From the NCBI GenBank assembly GCA_018716295.1, contig DVKC01000014.1, forward strand, positions 1 through 64,000: DNA of 64,000 nucleotides, read 5' to 3'. The DNA is from Candidatus Avimuribaculum pullicola (lineage in GTDB: Bacteria; Bacteroidota; Bacteroidia; Bacteroidales; Muribaculaceae). The notes below the pieces were generated by a model. That model saw only the letters and a program-made list of their open reading frames with translations, did not search any database and was not told where the DNA came from. Position numbers and translations under genes: made by a program. Every line of letters starts with the position of its first letter. The stretch's first letter is position 1. Shown here one piece after another: positions 45,428-53,801 of this stretch.

Positions 45428-45746
45428 AACTAAAATAGGCATGGGAGTCTGTACTCTTGCTTATCCCGAACTCAGGCTCTCGCATTGCCCATCTATAAGG
45501 ATAAGCAATGCAGTCGGCCCATGCCAAGGATTTGTATTCATCAATACCTCGCACTACGACCTCCACGAGAATCATACATGCAACAGGTATCAAGATACGA
45601 CACCTCACTATGGGCGTTACTCCATTGCTGAAACTTCTTATAGATGTTCTTCAAATTTGCGAGATTTGAGTCCAGAAGCCAGCGTCAAGTAAACGCCTTT
45701 TATGAAAATAATCAATGTCCCGCCGCCCCTCTGGGCCAACTGGACA
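45428..45746 (-). ncRNA. Candidate structured RNA (about 320 nt)
   Basis: A -7/-33 promoter precedes it, and nested pairings run through it on the minus strand: a 5' hairpin (GGACA 45742-45746 with TGTCC 45716-45720, inner GCCC/GGGC), GGCGTTTACT (45688-45697) with AGTAACGCC (45613-45621), and a two-level stem of CCCATGCC (45438-45445 reversed) with GGCATGGG (45518-45525) enclosing TTGCTTATCC/GGATAAGCAA (45457-45466 with 45499-45508). A U-rich tail (TATTTTAG) follows the last arm. No reading frame is convincing. It does not show RNase P, tmRNA or SRP core motifs. Could be a 6S-like RNA, another Bacteroidales RNA, or the leader of the lipoprotein operon. Confidence 0.5.
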
Positions 45747-45748
45747 CG

Positions 45749-45783
45749 GCAAATTTAGATATTTTTTTAGAAATGCAAGCAAA
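45749..45783 (-). promoter_or_regulatory. Promoter of the candidate RNA
   Basis: On the minus strand TTTG (45783-45780), 22 nt, then TAAATTTGC (45757-45749). It sits directly before the 5' hairpin of the RNA. Confidence 0.6.
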
Positions 45784-45941
45784 AAATAATAAAATAATTT
45801 GATTTTTTGTCACGGCTCTTTTATTTAACCCCACCAAATCGTCATTAGAATAAGCCCCTCCAGGGCAATTATTCAAAACAGCTTCTAAAAAGAGAGAAGT
45901 GCCATTAATGAATGCAAATTGTAATTAATTATACATAATCG
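45784..45941. other. AT-rich intergenic region
   Basis: 158 nt between two divergent promoters. It is AT-rich with no reading frame or clear repeat that I could see. Confidence 0.4.
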
Positions 45942-45975
45942 TTTGGGACTGGTCGAGAAGATGTGCGTAATTTTG
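45942..45975 (+). promoter_or_regulatory. Promoter of the TonB-type receptor
   Basis: TTTG at 45942-45945, 22 nt, then TAATTTTG at 45968-45975; the leader to the ATG at 46090 is about 107 nt. Confidence 0.65.
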
Positions 45976-46089
45976 AATGAAAAATCTACAATCGTGCTTT
46001 TTTGTTTTGGGTTTTCAAGTTTTGATGATTGAAACTGTTACTTTTAGGAGAAAGTACGAGGGAATGGAATCTATAAAAAGTATCGATAG

Positions 46090-48540
46090 ATGAAGAATAA
46101 GTTGATAGCTGCCATGGCGGCTACTGTGTTGTGTGTTCCAATTACGGCGATGGCTGGCGTTATAAGTGGCAAGGTGGTTGATTCATCGACCGACGAGCCA
46201 ATGGAGTATGTAAATGTCACACTGAGCAATGCCGCAACTGGAAAGGAGTTGCCAGTCGGCACGATGTCGGGCGGTGACGGCTCGTTCAAGCTCAGCGATA
46301 TTCCTACCGGCAGCTATAAAGTGAAATTGTCGTTTGTGGGCTACAATGCGGCATTTGTCGATGCAGTGTTGCGCTCGTCGAATGAATCGCTCGACCTGAA
46401 TGTGGTGGAACTAAGCGAAAACACCCATATACTCGACGAGGTGGAAGTGGTGGGGATGAAATCGCAGATGCGTTTTGAACTTGACAAGAAAGTGTTCAAC
46501 GTTGACCAGAATATTGCCGCCGCCGGAGCATCGGCAAGCGACATACTTGAAACTGTGCCATCGGTTGAAGTTGATGAAGATGGCGAGGTGTCGTTGCGTG
46601 GCAATTCGTCGGTGACGATATGGATAAATGGTCGTCCGTCGGGGCTTACGGCCGATAACCGCGGGCAAATATTGGAACAATTGCCAGCCGAAACCATCGA
46701 AAAGATAGAAGTTATAACCAACCCGTCGGCCAAGTATAGCCCCGAAGGGACTTCGGGGATAATCAACATCGTGCTGAAGCGTAACCGTCAGGCTGGCTAC
46801 TTCGGAGGAGCACAAGCGGGTGCCAACACCATAGGGCATTTTAACGTGGGTGGCAACATCAATGTGAATGTGGGGCAATGGGACACATACGCCAACGTCG
46901 GTGTACACAGCCGCCACAACAATGGGTATAACAATACCTACAGGACATATAACGACGGAACTTATTTAAATTCGCTCGGAGAAACCGAACGCCGCAATAC
47001 GGCGTTCTTTTTCAGGGCTGGAGCTACTTATCATATAACTGCGGCCGATGCCTTGTCGCTCGGCGGGTTTGGAATGGTAGGCGGTGGCTGGAATCGTAAC
47101 CGCACCACCTACGATAGTACAGTCCCCGACAACTTCACATCGGGTTTCAGCAATAGCGATAGCGACAATAATGGGCGTGGCGGGAATGTGTCGCTCGATT
47201 ATGAGCATGAGTTCAGCGACACCCACGACTTGATGGCATCGGTGTCTTTCAATTTGTGGCGAATGCCAGGCAGTGTCGTTTACCAACGGCAATATGAGTA
47301 TGCCGATTCGACCGACATGTATTGGCAAAACCAGGAAACGAACATAAAAGTCAACAATTGGGAATTTCAGCTGGATTATACCAATCAGTTTAGCGAGAAA
47401 TTCAAAGTAGAAGCCGGGTATAAAGGCACATTGAGCCATGAAGACAGTCCCATGGCTACATGGACTGGTGTTGACCAGGCCGACATGCCTATAGATGAAA
47501 ATCTGTGCAACCGCTTTATCTATGACCAGAATATACAGGCACTGTATGCAACATTCGGCGGCAAACTTGGCGACCTGAGTTTTTCGGCAGGGTTGCGTGG
47601 CGAGTATTGGCGCAACGAAGTGAAATCGCTCGGGTATGGCGAGATGGAAAACGAAGTGGCACCATACGTCAGCAATAAGTTTGCATTGTTTCCAAGTGCT
47701 TTCTTGTCATATTCGTTGCCCAAGGACAATGAGTTGCAAATCAATTATACACGCCGCATACGCCGTCCGTGGGGAGGCCAATTGAACTCGTTCGTTAATA
47801 TCAGCGACCCGACCAATATTTCGTATGGAAATCCTGAATTGCAACCGCAGTATGCCAATGTATTTGAGCTTAATTATATAAAAAGTTGGACCGACCACAC
47901 AGTGTCGGTATCGGGTTATTACCGTACAACCAACGATGTGATACAGCGCATCAGCTTCATGCGCGATGGCGTGATGAACAGCACAAATGAGAATGTATCG
48001 CAGTCGCTTGAATCGGGTGTAGAATTTGTGGTGCAAAACAGCCTGTTTAAACGCCTGAACTTGACATCGACGGTAAACTTGTATTACAACAAGCTTGATG
48101 GTTTCAGTTTCTTGCCCGAGGGAATGACTACACCTGTGATAGGCGATGAAGAGAGCGATTTTACGTGGAACATCAACGTGATGGCATCGGTGCGGCTTCC
48201 GTGGGATATGAGTTTGCAGCTGAGCGGCAGATATCATTCACGGCAAATCCTTGCCCAAGGGTCGCGCGACCCGCGCTACCGCATGGATGGAGGCGTGAAG
48301 AAATCGCTGGGCAATTGGGCTTTGTCGGTCAATGTGCGCGACATACTCGACTCGCGTAAATGGAACCAAGTGACATACGGCACTGATTTCATACAGAAAG
48401 CCGAGCGGCGCGGTGGCGGTGGACGGCAAGTGCAGTTCACGGTATCTTACAGCTTCGGCAACGCCAAGCCTACCAAGCCCGACAAGCATCGCCAAAGCGG
48501 TGGAATGGGTGGCGGATATGGGGGTGAAACTGATTATTGA
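46090..48540 (+). CDS. Outer-membrane receptor, TonB-type beta-barrel
   Basis: 816 residues. Signal peptide to AMA, then a carboxypeptidase-like regulatory domain (about 22-110, GVISGKVVDSSTDEPMEYVN), a plug domain (about 115-230, with AAGASASDILETVPSVEVDE and INGRPSGLTADNRG) and an OMP_b-brl beta-barrel to the end, closing with VQFTVSYSFGN and a Gly-rich tail. Such proteins import siderophores, vitamins or glycans or act as receptors. No SusD gene is adjacent, so it is not a typical glycan-uptake pair. Ligand unknown. Confidence 0.88.
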   Translation: MKNKLIAAMAATVLCVPITAMAGVISGKVVDSSTDEPMEYVNVTLSNAATGKELPVGTMSGGDGSFKLSDIPTGSYKVKLSFVGYNAAFVDAVLRSSNESLDLNVVELSENTHILDEVEVVGMKSQMRFELDKKVFNVDQNIAAAGASASDILETVPSVEVDEDGEVSLRGNSSVTIWINGRPSGLTADNRGQILEQLPAETIEKIEVITNPSAKYSPEGTSGIINIVLKRNRQAGYFGGAQAGANTIGHFNVGGNINVNVGQWDTYANVGVHSRHNNGYNNTYRTYNDGTYLNSLGETERRNTAFFFRAGATYHITAADALSLGGFGMVGGGWNRNRTTYDSTVPDNFTSGFSNSDSDNNGRGGNVSLDYEHEFSDTHDLMASVSFNLWRMPGSVVYQRQYEYADSTDMYWQNQETNIKVNNWEFQLDYTNQFSEKFKVEAGYKGTLSHEDSPMATWTGVDQADMPIDENLCNRFIYDQNIQALYATFGGKLGDLSFSAGLRGEYWRNEVKSLGYGEMENEVAPYVSNKFALFPSAFLSYSLPKDNELQINYTRRIRRPWGGQLNSFVNISDPTNISYGNPELQPQYANVFELNYIKSWTDHTVSVSGYYRTTNDVIQRISFMRDGVMNSTNENVSQSLESGVEFVVQNSLFKRLNLTSTVNLYYNKLDGFSFLPEGMTTPVIGDEESDFTWNINVMASVRLPWDMSLQLSGRYHSRQILAQGSRDPRYRMDGGVKKSLGNWALSVNVRDILDSRKWNQVTYGTDFIQKAERRGGGGRQVQFTVSYSFGNAKPTKPDKHRQSGGMGGGYGGETDY

Positions 48541-48585
48541 CCCACATTGCCAGTAAGATTCAGGATAAGTGCGGTGAGGGTGCCG

Positions 48586-49674
48586 TTATCGTACAATCAC
48601 CTTGCGTGAAAATACATGGTTGCCGTTGCTAAACCTGATGATATAGCACCCGGCATCGATGGTGATTGCTGTTTGTCCTGTGCCGTCGGCCACTGACTTG
48701 ATGAGAGTCCCAGCCATAGTGAAAATGTCGGCTTTGTCGTATGTGCCATCAATTATGATTTTGTTTTGCAGCCCACGGGCATAGGCCGCCCTGGGGACTT
48801 GTATGGGCATTGCCGCTGATTGGCTGTCATTACTGGTGTAAACAGCTATTGCCGTTATGCACGACTGCCCGCCCGATGGGGGTGTCAATTCCACTTTGTC
48901 GGCATCGCCTTCCCATGTTGAAGTTTCAGTGCCATTCATCATGATGGTTTCGCCTAAGAAATTGGTTGCAGCCTCGACTTTAGTGATGTGCGGGGCTGTG
49001 ATTATGATGCAACCGTCGTCTTTAAGCTGCGCATAGTGCAACGATGATATGTATTGTGCAGTGCCTGAGAAAGCTATCTGTACATTGCCAGCCGCCAAGT
49101 CGATCCACGACAAACTTGTATCGTCGTCGCCAAAATGGTTCTTCAGAATGAAAGCGGTCACGTTGTCTTCGTCCTGCGGGCGTTCTTCGTATGTAATAGT
49201 AATGCTGCTGATGTAAACGTTGTCGGCAAAGAGGCTTATGCAATAGTTGGTAGTATTATTGTCAGGGAATGGATTTTCGTTGTTGTTTTCAAATATAATT
49301 TCTTGTCTTGAGGTGCTTGCGTAGGTGTTTTCATATAGGTTGCTTTGTAGCATTTCGCCAGTTGGGGATTCAAAGTATAGAGTGAAACTGGTGTTTCTGT
49401 CGATTTTTTCGACCCATACGCTTATCCTTGTCACTTTGTAGAATACTGGTGACGACAGAATATAATCGTAGGTTGAACCGCCGCGTATCCCGAAGAACAG
49501 ACAATTGATGTCGCCAGCCGATTTAAAATCAACTTTGCTGCCTTTAACCCAACCGTCGGGCAAAGTTTGCATACTTGTGAAATCCAACGCATATTGCTTG
49601 GTTTCGCCCCAAGCTGTAGTAATGGGCATCACAAAAGATATGATGCACGCAAGAAGTGCAAAAAGGTTTCTCAT
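48586..49674 (-). CDS. Secreted protein with T9SS-like C-terminal domain
   Basis: 362 residues. Signal peptide to TAWG. The middle holds two beta-rich regions I cannot name. The last 60 residues resemble a T9SS sorting domain: YDKADIFTMAGTLIKSV, then AITIDAGCYIIRFSNG and an ending in SRKVIVR, as in type A CTDs. If so, the PorM/GldN/PorW machinery encoded in this window would secrete it. Function unknown. Stands alone between the receptor and ftsE. Confidence 0.75.
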   Translation of the reverse strand: MRNLFALLACIISFVMPITTAWGETKQYALDFTSMQTLPDGWVKGSKVDFKSAGDINCLFFGIRGGSTYDYILSSPVFYKVTRISVWVEKIDRNTSFTLYFESPTGEMLQSNLYENTYASTSRQEIIFENNNENPFPDNNTTNYCISLFADNVYISSITITYEERPQDEDNVTAFILKNHFGDDDTSLSWIDLAAGNVQIAFSGTAQYISSLHYAQLKDDGCIIITAPHITKVEAATNFLGETIMMNGTETSTWEGDADKVELTPPSGGQSCITAIAVYTSNDSQSAAMPIQVPRAAYARGLQNKIIIDGTYDKADIFTMAGTLIKSVADGTGQTAITIDAGCYIIRFSNGNHVFSRKVIVR

Positions 49675-49761
49675 AGCGCGTTATAGTCTAATGTAAATTA
49701 AAATAGCTGTAAATAATTCTTGGTGCGGCAATGAGCGCGTAGGGTCGAGCCAAGAGGAGGC

Positions 49762-50439
49762 TCATGCTTCGTTGGATAATTCAATGAGTTGTTTTGCTTC
49801 GCATCGGAATACCCTTCCAGGAAAGCCTTCGATTAATTTCAAGTTGTGTGTGGCCATAATCACAGCCGTTCCGTTGTCGGCGATTTGATAGAGCAACGAC
49901 ACGATTTGCCGTCCAGTTTCGGGGTCGAGATTGCCAGTAGGCTCATCGGCGAGTATCAATTCGGGGCTGTTGAGCAATGCCCTTGCAATGACGATGCGCT
50001 GCTGCTCGCCTCCCGACAATTCGTGAGGCATTTTATAAGACTTGTTGGCCATTCCCACGCTGTCTAAGGTTTCTTCGATACGGTCGTTGATTTCGCCTTT
50101 CCCTTTCCAGCCTGTAGCTTGCAGTACAAACTTCAGGTTGTCATATACCGAGCGGTCGGTAAGCAATTGGAAATCTTGGAATACAATTCCCATTTTCCTG
50201 CGTAGCATGGGAATGTCGCGCCGCTTGAGCGACGTCAGGTCGTAGTCGAGGACCGATGCTTCCCCCTCGGATATTGGAATTTCGGCATACATTGATTTTA
50301 GCAGGCTGCTTTTCCCGCTGCCTACACGTCCGACAAGGTAGGTAAATTCACCTTTGGCGATGTTGAAAGTCACATTCTTCAACACCACGTATTCCTTGCG
50401 TAATATTTCAACATCGTTGTAATCAACAATTTTTGTCAT
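49762..50439 (-). CDS. ftsE: FtsE-like cell division ATPase
   Basis: 225 residues from the ATG at 50439. Walker A GRVGSGKSSLLKSMY, signature HELSGGEQQRIVIARALL, Walker B LILADEPTGNLDPETG. The overall sequence fits FtsE, which with FtsX activates peptidoglycan hydrolases at the septum. No ftsX lies adjacent. The start overlaps the end of hisIE by 17 nt, so translation of the two is coupled; no shared pathway is known. Confidence 0.85.
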   Translation of the reverse strand: MTKIVDYNDVEILRKEYVVLKNVTFNIAKGEFTYLVGRVGSGKSSLLKSMYAEIPISEGEASVLDYDLTSLKRRDIPMLRRKMGIVFQDFQLLTDRSVYDNLKFVLQATGWKGKGEINDRIEETLDSVGMANKSYKMPHELSGGEQQRIVIARALLNSPELILADEPTGNLDPETGRQIVSLLYQIADNGTAVIMATHNLKLIEGFPGRVFRCEAKQLIELSNEA

Positions 50440-51046
50440 AATCGGCTTTCTTTTTATTGTGTCTGTGGTATAGAGCTTCGGCAAGGTCTTCGATGCGGCG
50501 TCCCTTGGCTGTGAGCAACACGATTAGATGGTAGAGCAGGTCGGCACTTTCATATACAAGTCGGCCCTCAGTCCCATTTGTGGCCTCGATTACTGTTTCC
50601 ACGGCTTCTTCGCCCACTTTCTGGGCAATGGCGTTAATGCCAGCGTTGAACAGTGATGTCGTGTATGACCCTTCGGGCATCTCTTCATGGCGTTTTATGA
50701 TGAAGTCTTGCAGAATGCTCAGAAATTCTATGCCTGGAGTGTTCTCAGTCCCGAAACATGTGTCGGTGCCAAGATGGCATGTAGGACCATCGGGCGAGGC
50801 TTTGACCAGTATTGTATCTTCGTCGCAATCTTTTTCGATAGAAACGACATGCAGGAAATTACCGCTTGTTTCGCCTTTTGTCCACAATCGTTGTTTTGAC
50901 CGGCTGAAGAAAGTCACTTTCCCGGTTTCAACGGTTTTTCGGTAAGCTTCTTCGTTCATAAATCCGAGCATCAGCACATTCTTTGTGTGAGCATCTTGTA
51001 TGATTGCAGGGAGCAATCCTCCCATTTTGTCGAAATTCAGAGCCAT
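50423..51046 (-). CDS. hisIE: Histidine biosynthesis bifunctional HisIE
   Basis: 207 residues. The N-terminal half is phosphoribosyl-AMP cyclohydrolase (LMLGFMNEEAYRKTVETGKV, then SRSKQRLWTKGETSGN, and the zinc Cys/His of DGPTCHLGTDTCF). The C-terminal half is phosphoribosyl-ATP pyrophosphatase (KVGEEAVETVIEA and ESADLLYHLIVLL). Together they do steps 2 and 3 of histidine synthesis. No other his gene is near, so it is an orphan here, coupled to ftsE. It is the last conserved gene before the inserted element. Confidence 0.95.
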   Translation of the reverse strand: MALNFDKMGGLLPAIIQDAHTKNVLMLGFMNEEAYRKTVETGKVTFFSRSKQRLWTKGETSGNFLHVVSIEKDCDEDTILVKASPDGPTCHLGTDTCFGTENTPGIEFLSILQDFIIKRHEEMPEGSYTTSLFNAGINAIAQKVGEEAVETVIEATNGTEGRLVYESADLLYHLIVLLTAKGRRIEDLAEALYHRHNKKKADYDKNC

Positions 51047-51074
51047 ATTCTGTTACTTATATGTTCACATTTAT

Positions 51075-51083
51075 GCAAAGATA
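51075..51083 (-). promoter_or_regulatory. -7 box for hisIE-ftsE
   Basis: Reads TATCTTTGC on the minus strand, 29 nt before the hisIE ATG. Its position sets a limit for the left end of the inserted element. Confidence 0.6.
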
Positions 51084-51288
51084 TGTTTTTTCTATCAAAA
51101 TCCGATATTAAAATAGGAATATATTAGAAATAAGCTACTTATGAGCTTTTCTCATAGAACTAGGTAATGACTTGGCAACGGTCACAAATTCTGCGACTTG
51201 CGGTATGTTTCTGTCAAACAACTCTTAGTTTGTTTACAAAATTAGTACTTTCTTTTGAAAAACGAGCAATATACCAAATAAAATTTTG

Positions 51289-51297
51289 TAACTTTGT
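51289..51297 (+). promoter_or_regulatory. -7 box (TAACTTTGT) for the caspase-like operon
   Basis: It lies 26 nt before the ATG at 51323 and inside a longer frame that starts at 51167. Confidence 0.65.
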
Positions 51298-51322
51298 ACC
51301 CGTCAGACAAAAGAATGCGAAT

Positions 51323-51526
51323 ATGAATCGAATAAAAGAGATATTGGAGGCAAAAGGCATCAGCCAAACGGAATTGGCAAATAGGCTTGGAAAGACTTTC
51401 AACATGGTCAATCTGTATGCCACTAATAAGGTGCAACCTCCTATTCCTGTACTGTATCGGATTGCAGACATCTTGAAAATAGATGTAAGTGAGCTTCTTA
51501 TTCCCAACAAACTTGATATAAAGTAA
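51323..51526 (+). CDS. Small XRE-family HTH regulator
   Basis: 67 residues, almost only the HTH domain: ILEAKGISQTELANRLGKTF with the recognition helix NMVNLYATNKVQPP, then VLYRIADILKIDVSELL. It resembles Cro/C1-type repressors of small mobile elements. First gene of a four-gene operon, 27 nt before the caspase-like gene, and likely controls it; that is inference. Confidence 0.88.
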   Translation: MNRIKEILEAKGISQTELANRLGKTFNMVNLYATNKVQPPIPVLYRIADILKIDVSELLIPNKLDIK

Positions 51527-51553
51527 TAAATGAATGCCTTTATTGAATAAACT

Positions 51554-52132
51554 ATGCATAATATAATTTGTTTTGAAACGGAATGGTTGTATAACAGCCA
51601 CAAGGGTAATCAGTTCGACCTTGAAACCAAGTTGCTTTTGGATTGTTTGAGAAATTTCTACAAATGTGATATAATACATAGACACATTTTGTATAGAGAA
51701 GATTTACAATATTATATGGACTATTTTACTACCAAACGTAAATTCGCCAAATTCGATAAATATGATATCATTTATTTTGCATGTCATGGAAGGAATCATA
51801 CTATATCATTTGAAGGAGAGAATGATGGGATTGACTTGATGGAACTTGCTGCCATGAACAAAAATTTTTTCTCCAGTAAGATTGTTCATTTCAGTTCATG
51901 TCGGACATTGACTAACGAAAAAGTTGCGTTAGAATTTAAAAAGCAAACAGGAGCAAAATTAGTGACAGGTTACAGCTCATCTGTTGATGCAATGAGGTCG
52001 GCAATAGCGGATATGGCATATTTCAATGAGCTTATGCACATCAAGAATGTAGGCGTTATTCTCAATGATACCAGTAAATTCTGTAAGACTTACAAATCTC
52101 TATTAGAAGAACTTAAATTTACCAGAATATGA
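51554..52132 (+). CDS. Caspase-like (CHAT/DUF6642-like) protein
   Basis: 192 residues, a stand-alone caspase-fold domain. Predicted strand KYDIIYFACHG carries the candidate catalytic His78, and KIVHFSSCRTL carries Cys116; TGAKLVTGYSSSVDAMRSA follows, as in DUF6642/CHAT-like proteins. No sensor, TPR or membrane part is fused. The domain type is used in bacterial defence and programmed death, where a protease cuts a partner. Its stop overlaps the next ATG by 4 nt. AT-rich composition differs from the chromosome. The target is unknown; the two downstream proteins are the first candidates. Confidence 0.78.
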   Translation: MHNIICFETEWLYNSHKGNQFDLETKLLLDCLRNFYKCDIIHRHILYREDLQYYMDYFTTKRKFAKFDKYDIIYFACHGRNHTISFEGENDGIDLMELAAMNKNFFSSKIVHFSSCRTLTNEKVALEFKKQTGAKLVTGYSSSVDAMRSAIADMAYFNELMHIKNVGVILNDTSKFCKTYKSLLEELKFTRI

Positions 52133-52767
52133 CTTTATTTGAACATCTGTCAAACTTCAAGCGTCATTCTTCTGAAGAGAAATTGACAGCGGCATTTGAG
52201 AAATTGGCACCTCATTTCATATATGGAGGCTATATTAAGGTAAATGATGCGTATAGAGTATACATTCGTACCATTGAATTTTACTACCATGATGAGAGCG
52301 ACAAACCGGATGCAATCAAAGACCCAATCATGTATCACAGGAATCATACAAAAGAAGAAATAGAAGGACCTTATGAGGAACCTTATTTGCCGCTTATGTC
52401 GATTTACATGCACAGCTCTGGATATGACATCACTTTTGAGAATGAAGAACAGGAATACAGGGCTTCGGCACTGATTCGTGAATATTCAATATATGATGTT
52501 GAGCAAAAAGAGTTTCTCCGCCTGACTTCTAAAGGGATGTTTCGTGATGAACGAGTTCTATATTTGAAATATTATCTTAACGGCTTCTCGCTAAACGGTA
52601 AACCCGGTATCGTATGGGTCGATGATGAACACTTCCCACAATCTAATCTTTTGCAAAATGCGAGAAAAGGGGTGTATATTATAAAAGACGGCAAGAAAAC
52701 GACAGAAAAAGACAAACGGCAATGGAGCTTTAAACTCAATGAAGATATATGGTTACCGACCGACTGA
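52129..52767 (+). CDS. Unrecognised protein of the caspase-like operon
   Basis: 212 residues, no signal peptide or membrane helix. A compact region holds TIEFYYHDE, DPIMYHRNH and MHSSGYDITFENEEQEY followed by ASALIREYSIYD. The order of a Glu after a beta strand, a DP-x-x-x-H, a H-x-x-G and a LIR motif recalls 3-methyladenine DNA glycosylases (MPG), but the match is weak and I would not assign it. The C-terminus is charged and could be flexible. It overlaps the genes on both sides (4 and 19 nt). Confidence 0.6.
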   Translation: MTLFEHLSNFKRHSSEEKLTAAFEKLAPHFIYGGYIKVNDAYRVYIRTIEFYYHDESDKPDAIKDPIMYHRNHTKEEIEGPYEEPYLPLMSIYMHSSGYDITFENEEQEYRASALIREYSIYDVEQKEFLRLTSKGMFRDERVLYLKYYLNGFSLNGKPGIVWVDDEHFPQSNLLQNARKGVYIIKDGKKTTEKDKRQWSFKLNEDIWLPTD

Positions 52768-53606
52768 CTGATACTGTGTATTTCTCGGAATGGGCATTGA
52801 AGGACTTTCCTGTGCCCATAAATAATATCTGCAAGTTATTGGACAAGTATGGGATTAAATATGATTTCCTGCGCCATACTAAAGATTATTGGTGCAGGGA
52901 CTATATGCCAATACAAGTCAATGAAACCAAATTTGTACAATACGCTTATGCTCCTGACTATTTGCAAAATGAGAAAGACAGGAGGTATATAACCGACCCG
53001 ACAGCCGTTTTGCATGACCTGAACACTCCGACCGTCAAAACAGATTTGATAATAGATGGCGGTAACATTATCAAATGCCCCGACAAAGTGATAATGACTA
53101 AAAAGGTGTTTTGTGAGAACAAAAATATCCCGCGTAATAAGGTAATTGCCATGCTTGAACAGTTGTTTGAATGTAGCATTGTCTTTCTGCCATGGGATAA
53201 ATCAGAAACATACGGTCATGCAGATGGCATTGTCCGTTGGGTTAACGGAAATACAGTTTTACTGACTGCTTACGAAATGTCCCGCTACTTTGCAAACAAG
53301 TTTCTCAAAGAGTTGGAACGGAACTTTGATGTCATAGTTATGAAATACTCCACTCGCCCACGGAACAGAGAACATTCTTGGGCATACATCAATTTTCTTC
53401 AGACAAATAATGTTATCATAGTACCTATATTCAATATAAAGGAAGATGAGCAGGCTTTACAGCAAATTGAAGCGACATTCCCGGACTATCAAGGTCGCAT
53501 CGAGCCAGTTGACATTTCAAATATAATCAGTCATGGAGGGGGTCTTAACTGTATCTCATGGAACATAAAACAATCCTCAGAAATTCACCGAACAGACATT
53601 CAATGA
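52749..53606 (+). CDS. Agmatine/peptidylarginine deiminase family enzyme
   Basis: 285 residues. Family motifs of the guanidino-group modifying fold are intact: HTKDYWCRDYMPIQVNETKF, then DLIIDGGNIIK, the catalytic His in YGHADGIVRWV and the catalytic Cys in HGGGLNCISWN. The family converts agmatine to N-carbamoylputrescine or arginine side chains to citrulline. It is shorter than most agmatine deiminases (about 350 residues). No polyamine genes are nearby; it belongs to a caspase-like operon and overlaps the preceding gene by 19 nt. The substrate is unknown. Confidence 0.85.
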   Translation: MVTDRLTDTVYFSEWALKDFPVPINNICKLLDKYGIKYDFLRHTKDYWCRDYMPIQVNETKFVQYAYAPDYLQNEKDRRYITDPTAVLHDLNTPTVKTDLIIDGGNIIKCPDKVIMTKKVFCENKNIPRNKVIAMLEQLFECSIVFLPWDKSETYGHADGIVRWVNGNTVLLTAYEMSRYFANKFLKELERNFDVIVMKYSTRPRNREHSWAYINFLQTNNVIIVPIFNIKEDEQALQQIEATFPDYQGRIEPVDISNIISHGGGLNCISWNIKQSSEIHRTDIQ

Positions 53607-53725
53607 CAATCTCTAAAAAATAGGGAATTGACCAACGGGAGGATAGCAATCGGTTTTGGTCTGCCCAAAACACAAACTTGCTACCATTGAAAAACAGAGT
53701 TCCGACTTTGAAGTAACTCACCAGC

Positions 53726-53744
53726 CTTTGGGTTACCCAAAGGA
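53726..53744. repeat. Palindrome CCTTTGGGT-T-ACCCAAAGG
   Basis: A 9-bp perfect inverted repeat with a 1-nt centre, 120 nt after the deiminase stop. Too tight for a classic terminator loop and without a T run; better as a protein-binding or transfer site. Confidence 0.6.
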
Positions 53745-53769
53745 CAACTTGCTGCTTCTTTTAGAAGCA

Positions 53770-53801
53770 AACGGGGGTGTCCAGAGGGGTGTAACCCCGT
53801 T
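53770..53801. repeat. Inverted repeat AACGGGG / CCCCGTT
   Basis: A 7-bp stem at 53770-53776 and 53795-53801, with an alternative GGGG/CCCC pairing inside (53786-53798). With the palindrome 26 nt upstream it forms a cluster that could be an oriT or regulatory region. Confidence 0.45.

Noticed and set aside
45426-45608. Decayed transposase reading of the candidate RNA region
   Set aside because: Short frames on the minus strand look protein-like in places (a stretch with KNIYKKFQQWS), but they need several frame changes and stops, while the stems and promoter are coherent. Kept as the main alternative.
51131-51160. Left att site from the TATGAG/CTCATA hairpin
   Set aside because: No matching sequence was found at the right end of the element, so it cannot be called an att site.
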